From positions 1-8,289 of the forward strand of contig JAKARN010000054.1 in assembly GCA_021828425.1 (NCBI GenBank): DNA of 8,289 nucleotides, in the 5' to 3' direction. The stretch's first letter is position 1. Each line of letters begins with the position of its first letter. The notes below the pieces were generated by a model, which saw nothing but the letters and a program-made list of their open reading frames with translations, did no database searches and had not been told where the DNA came from. The position numbers and the translations under genes are program-made. This DNA comes from Pseudomonadota bacterium (lineage in GTDB: Bacteria > Pseudomonadota > Gammaproteobacteria > JAKAQQ01). Shown one piece after another: positions 1 through 7,409 of the stretch.

Positions 1-3000
1 TTCCGATCTCTTTCTGTCAGGCGGATTCCGGTCCTTTCCTCGACCTGGAGAACCCTGAAGAGGGTTGCTTTCTCGGTATGGTCCGGACAGGCCGGATAGC
101 CCGGGGCCGGCCGTACCCCCTGGAATGCCTCGTCGACCAGTCGATCCGGGCCGAGAGATTCATCCCGCGCATAACCCCAAAACTCACGCCGGACTCGCTC
201 GTGAAGCCGTTCTGCCAGTGCCTCGGCCAGCCGGTCGGCCAAGGCCTTGAGCAGGATGGCCCCGTAATCGTCATGATCCGCCGTAAAACGCTCGAGCGCC
301 CGATCCAGACCAACTCCCGCGGTGACCGCGAAAAGACCGAGCCAATCCGTCCGGCCAGCCGCCTCGGGTGCCACAAAATCCGCCAGGCAGGCGTTGGGCC
401 GGCCCGGTGGTTTCTCATCCTGCTGCCTCAGGAAATGGAAATCAACCGGATCACCTCCGACACGGGGGGTGGAAAGCCGGACGTCGTCGTCACCGATCCG
501 GACTGCCGGATAGAGACCCCAGATGGCCTGCGCCTCAAGCCAGCCCTCCTTGATGATTTTCGCAAGCATCTCATGGGCGTCTCCGAAGAGCCGGCGTGCC
601 GCATCCCCGCGCTCGGGATCGTCCAGTATGCGGGGATAACTGGCCTTGAGTTGCCAGACGTGGAAAAAAGGAGTCCAGTCGATGTAGGGGACGAGCTCCT
701 CGAGCGGATAGGGAGCCATCACCCGGGGGATGGCCTCTTGCGGCCGGGGTGGATCATAGTCATTCCAGTCAATTGCCGTCCGGTTCTTCCGTGCAGCCTG
801 GATCGTCAGCCAGGAGTCTTTCCGGGCTGAGGTCTCGTGATCCTGCCGGACCCGCTGATAGTCCTCCCGTATCTCCGCGATGAACGCGGGCGCATCCGAC
901 CCCAAAAGCCGGCTGGTGACCGCGACGGCCCGGGAAGCATCCTTGACGTGAACCACGGGCGCCTCATACCGTGGAGCGATCCGCAACGCCGTATGAGTGC
1001 GCGAGGTGGTTGCCCCGCCGATCAGCAAGGGCATGTCGAACCCGGCCCGTTGCATCTCCTCCGCGACTCGTCCCATCTCCTCGAGAGAGGGGGTAATCAG
1101 CCCGGACAAGCCGACCAGGTCGACGCATTCGCGGCGGGCCGTCTCGATGATCCGCTCGGCGGGAGTCATGACCCCAAGGTCGATCACCTCGAAGTTGTTA
1201 CAGGCCAAAACGACGCCCACGATGTTCTTGCCGATGTCGTGCACATCCCCTTTGACCGTAGCCATCAGGATGCGACCCCGGCTTTTGGCACCGGGGGCTT
1301 TTTCCGCCTCGATGTAGGGGACGAGATAGGCCACGGCTTTTTTCATGACTCGTGCGGCCTTGACCACTTGGGGCAGAAACATGCGTCCGCTGCCAAACAG
1401 GTCACCGACCACATTCATTCCTTCCATGAGTGGTCCCTCGATCACCTCAATCGCACGGGCAACAGATTGCCGGGCGAGTTCCGTGTCCTCCTCGATGTAC
1501 GTCGTGATTCCTTGCACGAGGGCGTGACGGAGACGCTCGGCAACCGGCTCGTTCCGCCACGCCAAGGCATTCTCCGTTCCGGGTGGCGGGGCGTCCCGCT
1601 GGCCGACCCAGCTCACCAGACGCTCGGCAGCATCGGTCCGGCGAAACAGGACCAGGTCTTCGACCCGTTCCCTGAGATCGGGGTCGATCTCCTCATACAC
1701 CGGAAGGGCACCGGCATTCACGATGCCCATATCCAGGCCGGCCTGGATCGCGTGATAAAGAAAGACCGCGTGGATGGCCTCCCGGACCCGCCGGTTCCCA
1801 CGAAAGGAAAAGGAGACGTTACTCACCCCGCCCGAGATCAGCGAACCCGGCAGACGCTCCTTCAGAACGCGGGTGGCATCAAAGAAATCGAGGGCGTAGC
1901 GGTCATGGGCCTCGATGCCGGTTCCTATGGCGAAAATATTGGGGTCCACGATGATGTCATGCGGGCCAAACCCGGCCTCTTTCCGCAGTAGCTGACAGGC
2001 CCTTTCACATATGGCGATTCGCCGTTCCAGCGTATCTGCCTGCCCCGTCTCATCAAAGGCCATGACGACGGCGGCGGCCCCGAAGCGACGGATCAGGCGG
2101 GCCCGTTTCAAGAATTCCACCTCCCCATCCTTCAAACTGATCGAATTAACCACCGGTCGGCCCTGTACGTTCTTGAGACCGGCCAGGAGCGTCGGCCAAT
2201 GGGAGGAATCGATCATGACCGGGACCCGGGCAATATCCGGCTCGGCCGTGAGCAGGCGCAGGAACTTCGTCATGGCCCGGGGTCCGTCCAGCAATGCCTC
2301 ATCCAGGTTGATATCGAGGATCTGTGCCCCCTGTTCAACTTGGTCGCGTGCAATGCTCAATGCCGCCTCGAAATCCTTCTCGAGGATCAGCTTCTTAAAC
2401 TGGGCAGAACCGGTGACATTGGTACGCTCGCCAATATTGATGAACAGGTGTTCCGCACCGATGCGAAGCGGTTCCAGACCGGCCAAACCGAGGGCCGGAT
2501 CGGGTGCTGCCGGCGTTCGTGGGTTGAGCCCGTGGACGGCATGGGCAATTGCACGGATATGGGCCGGAGTCGTCCCGCAGCATCCCCCAACGATATTGAG
2601 CCATCCCGCACGTGCCCAGTCACCAATTTCCCGGACCATCTCTTCGGGCGACTCCTCGTACTCACCCAAGGCATTGGGCAGCCCCGCGTTGGGGTGGGCA
2701 GTGACCGGACAGTCGGCCAGCCGGGCGAGCTCGGCGATCGAGGCACGGAGCTCACGGGGACCGAGTGCACAGTTGAGCCCGACACTGGCCGGCTGAAACG
2801 GACGCACCGCATACCAGAAAGCTTCGAGCGTCTGACCGGAGAGCATACGACCGGAACGGTCGGTCATCGTGGCCGAAATCAGGACCGGCAGCGCCTCGCC
2901 TCGTGAGGCGAAGAGGCCCTCCAGGGCAAAAAGAGCCGCCTTGGCGTTCAGGGTATCGAAAATCGTTTCGACCATGAGGCAGTCGGCCCCGCCGTCCATG

Positions 3001-3503
3001 AGGCCTCGCGCCGCCTCCTCGTAGGCATGGACGAGTTCGTCGAACTCAACGGCCCGTGCCCCGGGGTCACCCACCTCCGCAGACATGGAGGCCATCCGGT
3101 TGGTCGGGCCCAAGATACCGACCACATACCGGGGGCGATCCGGTGTCCGCTCGCTCCAAGTCGCAGCCGCCGCACGGGCCAATCGGGCCCCCTCCCGGTT
3201 CAGTTCATAGACGAGATCCTGAGTTCCATAATCGGCCTGGGCGATGGCGGTGGCATTGAAGGTGTTGGTTTCGATCAAGTCCGAACCGGCTTCCAGATAG
3301 GCATCGTGGATCCGTGCGATCCGTTCCGGACAAGACAGGTTGAGCAAATCATTGTTGCCCTTGAGATCACGCGGGTGCTCGGCGAAACGTGCCCCCCGGA
3401 AATCGGATTCCGAAAGCCCCAAACGCTGGATTTCGGTTCCCATGGCGCCATCGAGCACCAGGATCCGGGTTCGGGTCAGTGCCTGGAACTCCTGAACCTT
3501 CAT
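1..3503 (-). CDS. metH: Cobalamin-dependent methionine synthase MetH (3' end beyond the left edge)
   Basis: Transfers the methyl group of 5-methyl-THF, through enzyme-bound cobalamin, to homocysteine, giving methionine and THF in the cytoplasm. The frame stays open for 1167 codons from ATG at 3503 to the window edge. All modules are visible. The homocysteine domain carries the zinc ligands C245 (GLNCALG) and C308-C309 (GGCCGTT). The pterin domain begins near FINIGERTN at 354-362. The cap domain has [15 protein letters not shown] from 689. The B12 domain has [11 protein letters not shown] with cobalt ligand H755. The C-terminal activation domain has the SAM-binding [15 protein letters not shown] from R1131. 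These positions lie within a few residues of E. coli MetH (1227 aa), so about 55-60 residues are missing past the edge. The start is 4 bases after the metF stop, with no clear Shine-Dalgarno, so translational coupling to metF is likely. I found no frameshift. Confidence 0.98.
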   Translation of the reverse strand, partial: MKVQEFQALTRTRILVLDGAMGTEIQRLGLSESDFRGARFAEHPRDLKGNNDLLNLSCPERIARIHDAYLEAGSDLIETNTFNATAIAQADYGTQDLVYELNREGARLARAAAATWSERTPDRPRYVVGILGPTNRMASMSAEVGDPGARAVEFDELVHAYEEAARGLMDGGADCLMVETIFDTLNAKAALFALEGLFASRGEALPVLISATMTDRSGRMLSGQTLEAFWYAVRPFQPASVGLNCALGPRELRASIAELARLADCPVTAHPNAGLPNALGEYEESPEEMVREIGDWARAGWLNIVGGCCGTTPAHIRAIAHAVHGLNPRTPAAPDPALGLAGLEPLRIGAEHLFINIGERTNVTGSAQFKKLILEKDFEAALSIARDQVEQGAQILDINLDEALLDGPRAMTKFLRLLTAEPDIARVPVMIDSSHWPTLLAGLKNVQGRPVVNSISLKDGEVEFLKRARLIRRFGAAAVVMAFDETGQADTLERRIAICERACQLLRKEAGFGPHDIIVDPNIFAIGTGIEAHDRYALDFFDATRVLKERLPGSLISGGVSNVSFSFRGNRRVREAIHAVFLYHAIQAGLDMGIVNAGALPVYEEIDPDLRERVEDLVLFRRTDAAERLVSWVGQRDAPPPGTENALAWRNEPVAERLRHALVQGITTYIEEDTELARQSVARAIEVIEGPLMEGMNVVGDLFGSGRMFLPQVVKAARVMKKAVAYLVPYIEAEKAPGAKSRGRILMATVKGDVHDIGKNIVGVVLACNNFEVIDLGVMTPAERIIETARRECVDLVGLSGLITPSLEEMGRVAEEMQRAGFDMPLLIGGATTSRTHTALRIAPRYEAPVVHVKDASRAVAVTSRLLGSDAPAFIAEIREDYQRVRQDHETSARKDSWLTIQAARKNRTAIDWNDYDPPRPQEAIPRVMAPYPLEELVPYIDWTPFFHVWQLKASYPRILDDPERGDAARRLFGDAHEMLAKIIKEGWLEAQAIWGLYPAVRIGDDDVRLSTPRVGGDPVDFHFLRQQDEKPPGRPNACLADFVAPEAAGRTDWLGLFAVTAGVGLDRALERFTADHDDYGAILLKALADRLAEALAERLHERVRREFWGYARDESLGPDRLVDEAFQGVRPAPGYPACPDHTEKATLFRVLQVEERTGIRLTERDR

Positions 3504-3507
3504 GTGA

Positions 3508-4458
3508 TCAGTCGTGCAGGGCGGCAGCCGGCAAATGCCCCGGGCGCAGGGGTCTTTCGCTCACACCGAGGAATCGGCAGACCGCACGAGTCAGCTCCGC
3601 GCGGTTCAAGGTGTAGAAATGAAAGGCCTCGACGCCCTCGTGGAGGAGGTCCTGGCACAGTCCAGCCGTCACATGGGCACCCACCAGCCTGCCGGTTTCA
3701 GGTTCCTGGTCAAGCCCGGCAAAGAGCTGTTCCAGCCAAAGGGGAACCCGGGCTCCACAACGTGCACTGATCCGCTGAAGCTGTCCAAAATCCGTGACCG
3801 GCAGGATCCCGGGCACGAGCGGCATCCTAATCCCCGCCCGGATCGCCTGATCCCGGAACCTAAGAAACACCTCGGGATCGAAAAAATACTGGGTGATGGC
3901 ACGAGACGCTCCTGCAGCCTCCTTGCGCTTCAGGTGCTCCAGATCTGCCTTGAGGGAGGTGGAATCGGGATGCCCCTCGGGATGGGCAGCCACACTGATT
4001 TCGAAGTCCGCAAACGCACGGATGTCGCTCACCAGATCTACCGCTCCGGCATAGCCCCCGGGCGGGGGCACGAAAGCACCACTTCCCGACGGTGGATCCC
4101 CCCGCAGGGCGACGAGATGCCGGATACCGGCCTCCCAATACCGTTCGAGAATATCGCGGATCTCCTCGCGGCTGGCTCCGACACAGGTCAGGTGGGCGGC
4201 CGGTTCGATCAGGGTCCGCTGCTTTACGGCGACCACCATTTCATGTGTCCGTTGACGCGTTCGCCCACCGGCGCCATAGGTGATCGATACAAAGTCGGGT
4301 GCCAAGGGGGCCAGTCGGTCCATGACCGACCAGAATTGCCGGGCCAGTTGCGGTGTTGACGGTGGGAAGAACTCAAAAGAGACACGGGGTGAGGTCGACC
4401 GTCGGCCCTGCCCTTTCCGGACCCCAGTCGTACCGGGTCCGGTCACCTGGCCGTACAC
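3508..4458 (-). CDS. metF: 5,10-methylenetetrahydrofolate reductase MetF
   Basis: FAD-dependent reduction of 5,10-methylene-THF to 5-methyl-THF, the methyl donor for the MetH encoded just downstream. The product is 316 aa, against 296 in E. coli. Family motifs run in order: VSFEFFPP at 26-33 with the catalytic glutamate E29, [15 protein letters not shown] at 87-92, VALRGDPP with the FAD/folate aspartate D121, RAITQYFFD at 187-194 with Q190, PGILPV, and a C-terminal FHFYTLNR. The start is taken as GTG at 4458. An in-frame TGA lies 27 bases upstream, and this start puts FEFFPP almost exactly where it falls in E. coli MetF. A second in-frame GTG at 4446 is possible. Neither has a good ribosome binding site. 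Residues 122-139 hold a Gly/Pro-rich stretch longer than in E. coli. It is the first gene after the SAM-II riboswitch. Confidence 0.97.
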   Translation of the reverse strand: MYGQVTGPGTTGVRKGQGRRSTSPRVSFEFFPPSTPQLARQFWSVMDRLAPLAPDFVSITYGAGGRTRQRTHEMVVAVKQRTLIEPAAHLTCVGASREEIRDILERYWEAGIRHLVALRGDPPSGSGAFVPPPGGYAGAVDLVSDIRAFADFEISVAAHPEGHPDSTSLKADLEHLKRKEAAGASRAITQYFFDPEVFLRFRDQAIRAGIRMPLVPGILPVTDFGQLQRISARCGARVPLWLEQLFAGLDQEPETGRLVGAHVTAGLCQDLLHEGVEAFHFYTLNRAELTRAVCRFLGVSERPLRPGHLPAAALHD

Positions 4459-4556
4459 CCAGTTCGGGCGCGGGAACCCCCGTCACCCGGAAGCCTGGTT
4501 GGCGAGATCCCCGAGCTGAAATGGATCCCTTTGACTTCTCGTAGATCGACCGACAT
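4459..4556 (-). other. metF leader between terminator and start codon
   Basis: This is the roughly 100-base segment transcribed only if the riboswitch terminator is bypassed. It has no strong Shine-Dalgarno next to the metF GTG; the purine-rich stretch gacggggg lies about 20 bases upstream. It contains an open frame of 37 codons (ATG at 4556, TGA at 4445-4443) that overlaps the metF start by 16 bases in another frame. Whether that frame is translated is unknown. Confidence 0.5.
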
Positions 4557-4559
4557 AAA
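4531..4559 (+). promoter_or_regulatory. Candidate promoter for the murJ-ribF-ileS operon
   Basis: TTGACT (4531-4536), a 17-base spacer, then CATAAA (4554-4559) resembles a sigma-70 promoter (5 of 6 and 4 of 6 matches). Transcription from near 4566 would give a leader of roughly 200 bases to murJ, running antisense to the whole metF riboswitch. No better plus-strand promoter was seen in the spacer. The -10 box overlaps the A run that encodes the terminator's U tract, so the match may be coincidental. Confidence 0.35.
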
Positions 4560-4590
4560 AAAACCCACTCCACATGACGGCTGGAGCAGG
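4557..4590 (-). terminator. Rho-independent terminator of the SAM-II riboswitch
   Basis: Read on the minus strand, CCTGCTCCA (4590-4582) pairs along its full length with TGGAGTGGG (4572-4564): 9 pairs, two of them G-U, closing a 9-base loop. The hairpin is followed at once by seven Ts (4563-4557). It lies after the SAM-II aptamer and before metF, so it is an attenuator and not an end-of-operon terminator. Its 5' arm shares six bases (4590-4585) with the competing antiterminator helix. Confidence 0.9.
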
Positions 4591-4609
4591 TTCCTGAACG
4601 GTACCCGCT
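4585..4609 (-). promoter_or_regulatory. Antiterminator helix of the SAM-II expression platform
   Basis: On the minus strand AGCGGGTACC (4609-4600) can pair with GGAACCTGCT (4594-4585) around the loop GTTCA: eight Watson-Crick pairs, one G-U pair and one A-A mismatch. The 5' arm uses the 3' strand of the aptamer (the end of GCTAAAGCGG). The 3' arm captures six bases of the terminator's left arm. The expected logic is that SAM binding holds the 3' aptamer strand in the pseudoknot, the antiterminator cannot form, and the terminator wins (metF off). Without SAM the reverse holds. The pairings are read directly; the switching is inferred. Confidence 0.75.
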
Positions 4610-4658
4610 TTAGCCGTATTTATAAGGCGCCCGCAAGCTGAGGATCAAATCGGCGCCA
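4604..4658 (-). promoter_or_regulatory. SAM-II (SAM-alpha) riboswitch aptamer upstream of metF-metH
   Basis: The minus strand shows the compact H-type pseudoknot layout of SAM-II. P1 is GGCGCC (4657-4652) paired with GGCGCC (4631-4626). The loop opens with the conserved GATTTGA and contains GCTTGC. After P1 comes TTATAAATACGGCTAAAGCGGG, split here as TTATAAATAC plus GGCTAAAGCGGG. From memory this matches, nearly base for base after P1, the tail of the crystallised Sargasso Sea metX SAM-II RNA (UGAUAAAUGU plus AGCUAAAAAGGG). The loop GCTT (4638-4635) can pair with AAGC (4610-4607) as part of the pseudoknot. Placement before metF-metH fits SAM feedback. No SAM-I, SAH or cobalamin riboswitch core is present. 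A covariance search with Rfam SAM_alpha would settle it. Confidence 0.9.
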
Positions 4659-4669
4659 GACTGGTGTCC

Positions 4670-4698
4670 AGACTAACGCCACCATCACCTCATGTCAA
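4670..4698 (-). promoter_or_regulatory. Promoter of the metF-metH operon
   Basis: On the minus strand a perfect -35 TTGACA (4698-4693) is followed after 17 bases by TAGTCT (4675-4670), which keeps the key A at position 2 and T at position 6 of a sigma-70 -10 box. The start would fall near 4665-4662, only about 5-8 bases before P1 of the riboswitch. That close fit between start site and aptamer supports the assignment. The -10 box is weak (3 of 6). Confidence 0.7.
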
Positions 4699-4716
4699 GC
4701 CGAGAAGCCTTGAACC

Positions 4717-4739
4717 CCGGAGAACAGCCCGTTCTCTGG
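4717..4739. repeat. Inverted repeat just upstream of the first possible murJ start
   Basis: CCGGAGAAC (4717-4725) is complementary to GTTCTCTGG (4731-4739) across the 5-base spacer AGCCC: eight Watson-Crick pairs and one G-U. No T run follows on either strand, so it is unlikely to be a terminator. It lies about 20 bp upstream of the metF -35 box and directly before the GTG at 4741. It could be a protein-binding dyad or an RNA hairpin in the murJ leader; the function is unknown. Confidence 0.4.
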
Positions 4740-4773
4740 CGTGCCCGGAGCGGCCCCGGTAAACTGCTGTTCC

Positions 4774-6435
4774 ATGCCCTCGACCTTAAACCCGCCCTCT
4801 CCCGAACCGGATGAGCCCAACCTGACCGGCACAGGGAGTCCCCATACCCCCCGTCTGCTGCGGGCCACAGCCACAGTGGGCGGTTTCACCTTTCTGTCCC
4901 GCATTCTGGGCTTTGCCCGCGACATCATCCTGGCCCGCTACTTCGGTGCCGGACCCGTGATGGATGCCTTCTTCGTCTCTTTCAAGATCCCCAACTTCTT
5001 CCGCCGGATGTTCGCGGAGGGCGCCTTTTCACAGGCGTTCGTTCCCGTCCTGGGTGAGGTCCACACCCATCAGGGACACGAGGCGAGCCGCAGGTTGATC
5101 GCCCAGGCGAGTGGGACCCTCGGGCTCATCCTCCTCGTCTTGAGCCTCTTGGGCATTGTTTTGGCCCCCTACCTGATTGACCTTTTCGCACCGGGCTTCA
5201 GCCATGATCCGGCCACCCACCATCTCGCCACACATCTCCTGCGGCTGACTTTTCCCTACCTTTTCTTTATTGCACTCACCGCACTCGCGGCTGGCGCCTT
5301 CAACGTCCACAATCACTTCGCCGTGCCGGCTGCAACCCCCATCCTCCTCAACCTCTCACTCATCGCCTCCGCCCTGTGGCTATCCAGGGCTTTCGCGGTC
5401 CCGGTCGACGCCCTCGGCTTCGGAGTCCTCGCCGCCGGCCTGCTTCAGTTTCTCTTCCAGCTCCCCTTCCTCGGCCGTCTTCGCCTCCTCTCCTGGCCCC
5501 GCTGGAGCTGGTCCAGCGAACCGGTCCAGCAGATCATCCATCTCATGCTGCCGGCCCTGTTGGGCGCCTCGGTGATGCAGATCAACCTCCTCGTGGATAC
5601 CGCCATCGCCTCATTTCTCAACCCGGGCAGTGTGAGCTGGCTGTATTACTCGGACCGCCTGATGGAATTCCCGCTGGGGGTCTTCGCCATCGCGCTCGGC
5701 ACGGTCATCCTCCCGGGACTGACGCGGGCCCACGCCCGCCGCTCCCATGACGAGTTTTCCCGCCTCCTGGACGTGTCGATGCGCCTCGTCCTGCTGGTGG
5801 CCTGCCCGGCTGCCCTGGGCCTCGGGATTCTGGCCGGCCCCCTGATCGTGACCCTCTTCCGATATGGCGCCTTCACCGGCTTCGATGCCCGGATGTCGGC
5901 GGCGAGCCTCATGGCCTATGCCGTGGGTCTCGTTGGGTTCACGGCCGTCAAGGTCCTGGCTCCCGGCTTCTACGCGCAGAAAAACACCAAAATCCCGGTC
6001 CGGATCGCCGTCTGGGCCATCATCGCGAACCTCCTGTTTAACGCCGCCATCGTGATCCCCTGGGCGCTCGCCGGATGGCCCGCGCCCCATGCCGGACTGG
6101 CGCTATCGACCTCGCTTGCGGCGCTCCTCAACGCCGGCCTGCTCGGCCGCTCACTCCGGCAAAACCAGCACTGGAAGCTGGAGCACGGCTGGAGAACCCT
6201 GATCCTCAGGGTCGCCATTGCGCTCACCGTGATGTCCCTCCCGTTGCTCCTGCTCGAATCGTCCCTGGGACAGTGGCTGGCCTGGCCGGTCTTGGCCCGC
6301 ATCGGACATCTGGCGTTCCTGATCGGACTCGGCTTCGCCCTCTACATCCTCACGCTCTGGATCTTGGGCCTGGGACCCCGGACCCTGCTCCGGATGCTGG
6401 ATACGGTCCGGGACGGAGCCCATACCCCGGCATGA
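4774..6435 (+). CDS. murJ: Lipid II flippase MurJ
   Basis: Inner-membrane MOP-superfamily protein that flips the peptidoglycan precursor lipid II to the periplasm. From ATG at 4774 it is 553 aa. The diagnostic N-terminal signature is present: LSRILGFARD at 41-50 (R43, R49, D50 match E. coli R18, R24, D25), then MDAFFVSFKIPNFFRR at 63-78 and FAEGAFSQAFVP at 80-91. The rest is a long run of hydrophobic helices, in line with the family's 14 transmembrane segments. It has about 25 extra Pro-rich residues before the first helix compared with E. coli (511 aa). An in-frame GTG at 4741 would add 11 residues. Neither start has a clear ribosome binding site; I prefer the ATG. The stop overlaps the ribF start (ATGA). 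Confidence 0.95.
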   Translation: MPSTLNPPSPEPDEPNLTGTGSPHTPRLLRATATVGGFTFLSRILGFARDIILARYFGAGPVMDAFFVSFKIPNFFRRMFAEGAFSQAFVPVLGEVHTHQGHEASRRLIAQASGTLGLILLVLSLLGIVLAPYLIDLFAPGFSHDPATHHLATHLLRLTFPYLFFIALTALAAGAFNVHNHFAVPAATPILLNLSLIASALWLSRAFAVPVDALGFGVLAAGLLQFLFQLPFLGRLRLLSWPRWSWSSEPVQQIIHLMLPALLGASVMQINLLVDTAIASFLNPGSVSWLYYSDRLMEFPLGVFAIALGTVILPGLTRAHARRSHDEFSRLLDVSMRLVLLVACPAALGLGILAGPLIVTLFRYGAFTGFDARMSAASLMAYAVGLVGFTAVKVLAPGFYAQKNTKIPVRIAVWAIIANLLFNAAIVIPWALAGWPAPHAGLALSTSLAALLNAGLLGRSLRQNQHWKLEHGWRTLILRVAIALTVMSLPLLLLESSLGQWLAWPVLARIGHLAFLIGLGFALYILTLWILGLGPRTLLRMLDTVRDGAHTPA

Positions 6436-7409
6436 ACGTCGGCGGCCTGTGCATCGACCGGACGGTACGGGACCGGGGACCGACGGTGGTTACGATCGGC
6501 TCCTTTGATGGCTTCCACAGAGGTCATCGCCGGCTGATCGAGACTGCCCGCGAATGCGCCAATGCCCGTGGACTGCCGCTCACCCTGCTCACCTTCGAAC
6601 CCTTGCCCCGCGAGTTTTTGGTTCCGGAAGAGCCTCCCGCGCGTCTCACCACCTGGGGCGAAAAAGTGCTGGAAAGCCAGTCCGCCGGAATCGACCGGAT
6701 CGTCTGTCTACGTTTCGACCAGCACCTGGCCCAGATCCGTGCCGACGACTTTATCCAGGCCATTCTTCTTCACGGACTCAAGGCCGCAGGAATCGTCGTC
6801 GGACGGAACTTCCGCTTCGGTTACCATCGGGAAGGTGACTTGGCGAGGCTTGAACGGATCCTCACGGCAACCGGCCACGAACTCGTCGCCGCCGACCTCG
6901 CGACAGCGGAGGCCGGGCGGATCAGTAGCACCCGGATCCGGATGGCGCTTGCCGCGGGTGATCTCGATCAAGCCGCGGAACTCCTGGGCCATCCCTACCG
7001 GATGATCGGGCGGGTTCAGCATGGCCGCCAGCGTGGCCGCCTCCTGGGTTATCCCACCGCAAATCTGGCCGTGCGCCGGCGACGGTGCCCGGTGGGCGGC
7101 GTCTACGCGGTCCGGGTGTACGGGGCGGGCCCGCTCCCGTACAATGGCGTGGCGAGTCTCGGGATCCGACCCGGGCTCGACGATCGGGGCGAGCTGCTTG
7201 AGGTTCACCTCTTCGACTGCTCAGCTGACCTTTACGGAAGGCGTTTGGCCGTCGAGTTCATCGCGTTCCTGCGACCGGAACGACCGTTCAGCAGCTGGGA
7301 CGCCCTCCAAAAAGCCATTGACCGCGATGCCGGAGAGGCACGGGCGATCCTGGACCAGCGTGGGCATTTGCAGAGAGAGGCTCGTGGGAGACTACCGAAA
7401 AACGCTTAA
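6432..7409 (+). CDS. ribF: Bifunctional riboflavin kinase / FAD synthetase RibF
   Basis: Phosphorylates riboflavin to FMN and adenylates FMN to FAD; FAD is the cofactor of the MetF encoded across the spacer. The product is 325 aa, a normal length. The N-terminal nucleotidyltransferase domain has [12 protein letters not shown] at 21-32, FEPLPREF at 55-62, VVGRNFRFG at 122-130 and ISSTRIR at 164-170. The C-terminal kinase domain has the [12 protein letters not shown] stretch at 201-212 with the PTAN motif, then [16 protein letters not shown] at 238-247 and LEVHLFD at 256-262. ATG 6432 overlaps the murJ stop by 4 bases. The frame is open further upstream to 6075, but that part lies inside murJ and has no RibF homology. 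Some usually conserved motif positions differ (S24, F28, L58, R125). Confidence 0.95.
   Translation: MNVGGLCIDRTVRDRGPTVVTIGSFDGFHRGHRRLIETARECANARGLPLTLLTFEPLPREFLVPEEPPARLTTWGEKVLESQSAGIDRIVCLRFDQHLAQIRADDFIQAILLHGLKAAGIVVGRNFRFGYHREGDLARLERILTATGHELVAADLATAEAGRISSTRIRMALAAGDLDQAAELLGHPYRMIGRVQHGRQRGRLLGYPTANLAVRRRRCPVGGVYAVRVYGAGPLPYNGVASLGIRPGLDDRGELLEVHLFDCSADLYGRRLAVEFIAFLRPERPFSSWDALQKAIDRDAGEARAILDQRGHLQREARGRLPKNA

Noticed and set aside
78..2906. Long plus-strand open frames (78-830, 837-1991, 2011-2796, 2199-2906)
   Set aside because: They lie antisense to metH, whose minus-strand frame has continuous, motif-rich homology. Open antisense frames are expected at this GC content, and none resembles a known protein.
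3027..4359. Plus-strand open frames 3027-3770 and 3514-4359
   Set aside because: They are antisense to the metH start and to the whole of metF and show no domain or motif of their own.
4373..4573. 66-codon minus-strand frame starting in the terminator loop
   Set aside because: Its ATG is in the terminator loop with no ribosome site, and most of it overlaps metF in another frame without recognisable homology.
4652..4675. Direct repeat AGTCTGG (4674-4668 and 4662-4656, minus strand)
   Set aside because: Two 7-base copies straddling the start site overlap the -10 box and the edge of P1. This is too short to call a regulatory repeat.
4557..4740. 6S RNA, rpsT, SAM-I, SAH or cobalamin riboswitch in the spacer
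   Set aside because: No rpsT frame and no 6S central-bubble arrangement is visible. The cores of SAM-I, SAH and B12 riboswitches are absent, while the SAM-II core is matched closely.
5029..6423. Minus-strand frames inside murJ (for example 5611-6090, 5970-6302)
   Set aside because: They are antisense shadows of a clear membrane-protein gene, with skewed composition and no motifs.
6075..6431. 119-codon upstream extension of the ribF frame
   Set aside because: It lies entirely within murJ in another frame, its translation does not resemble RibF, and the ATG at 6432 in the ATGA overlap fits the family N-terminus.
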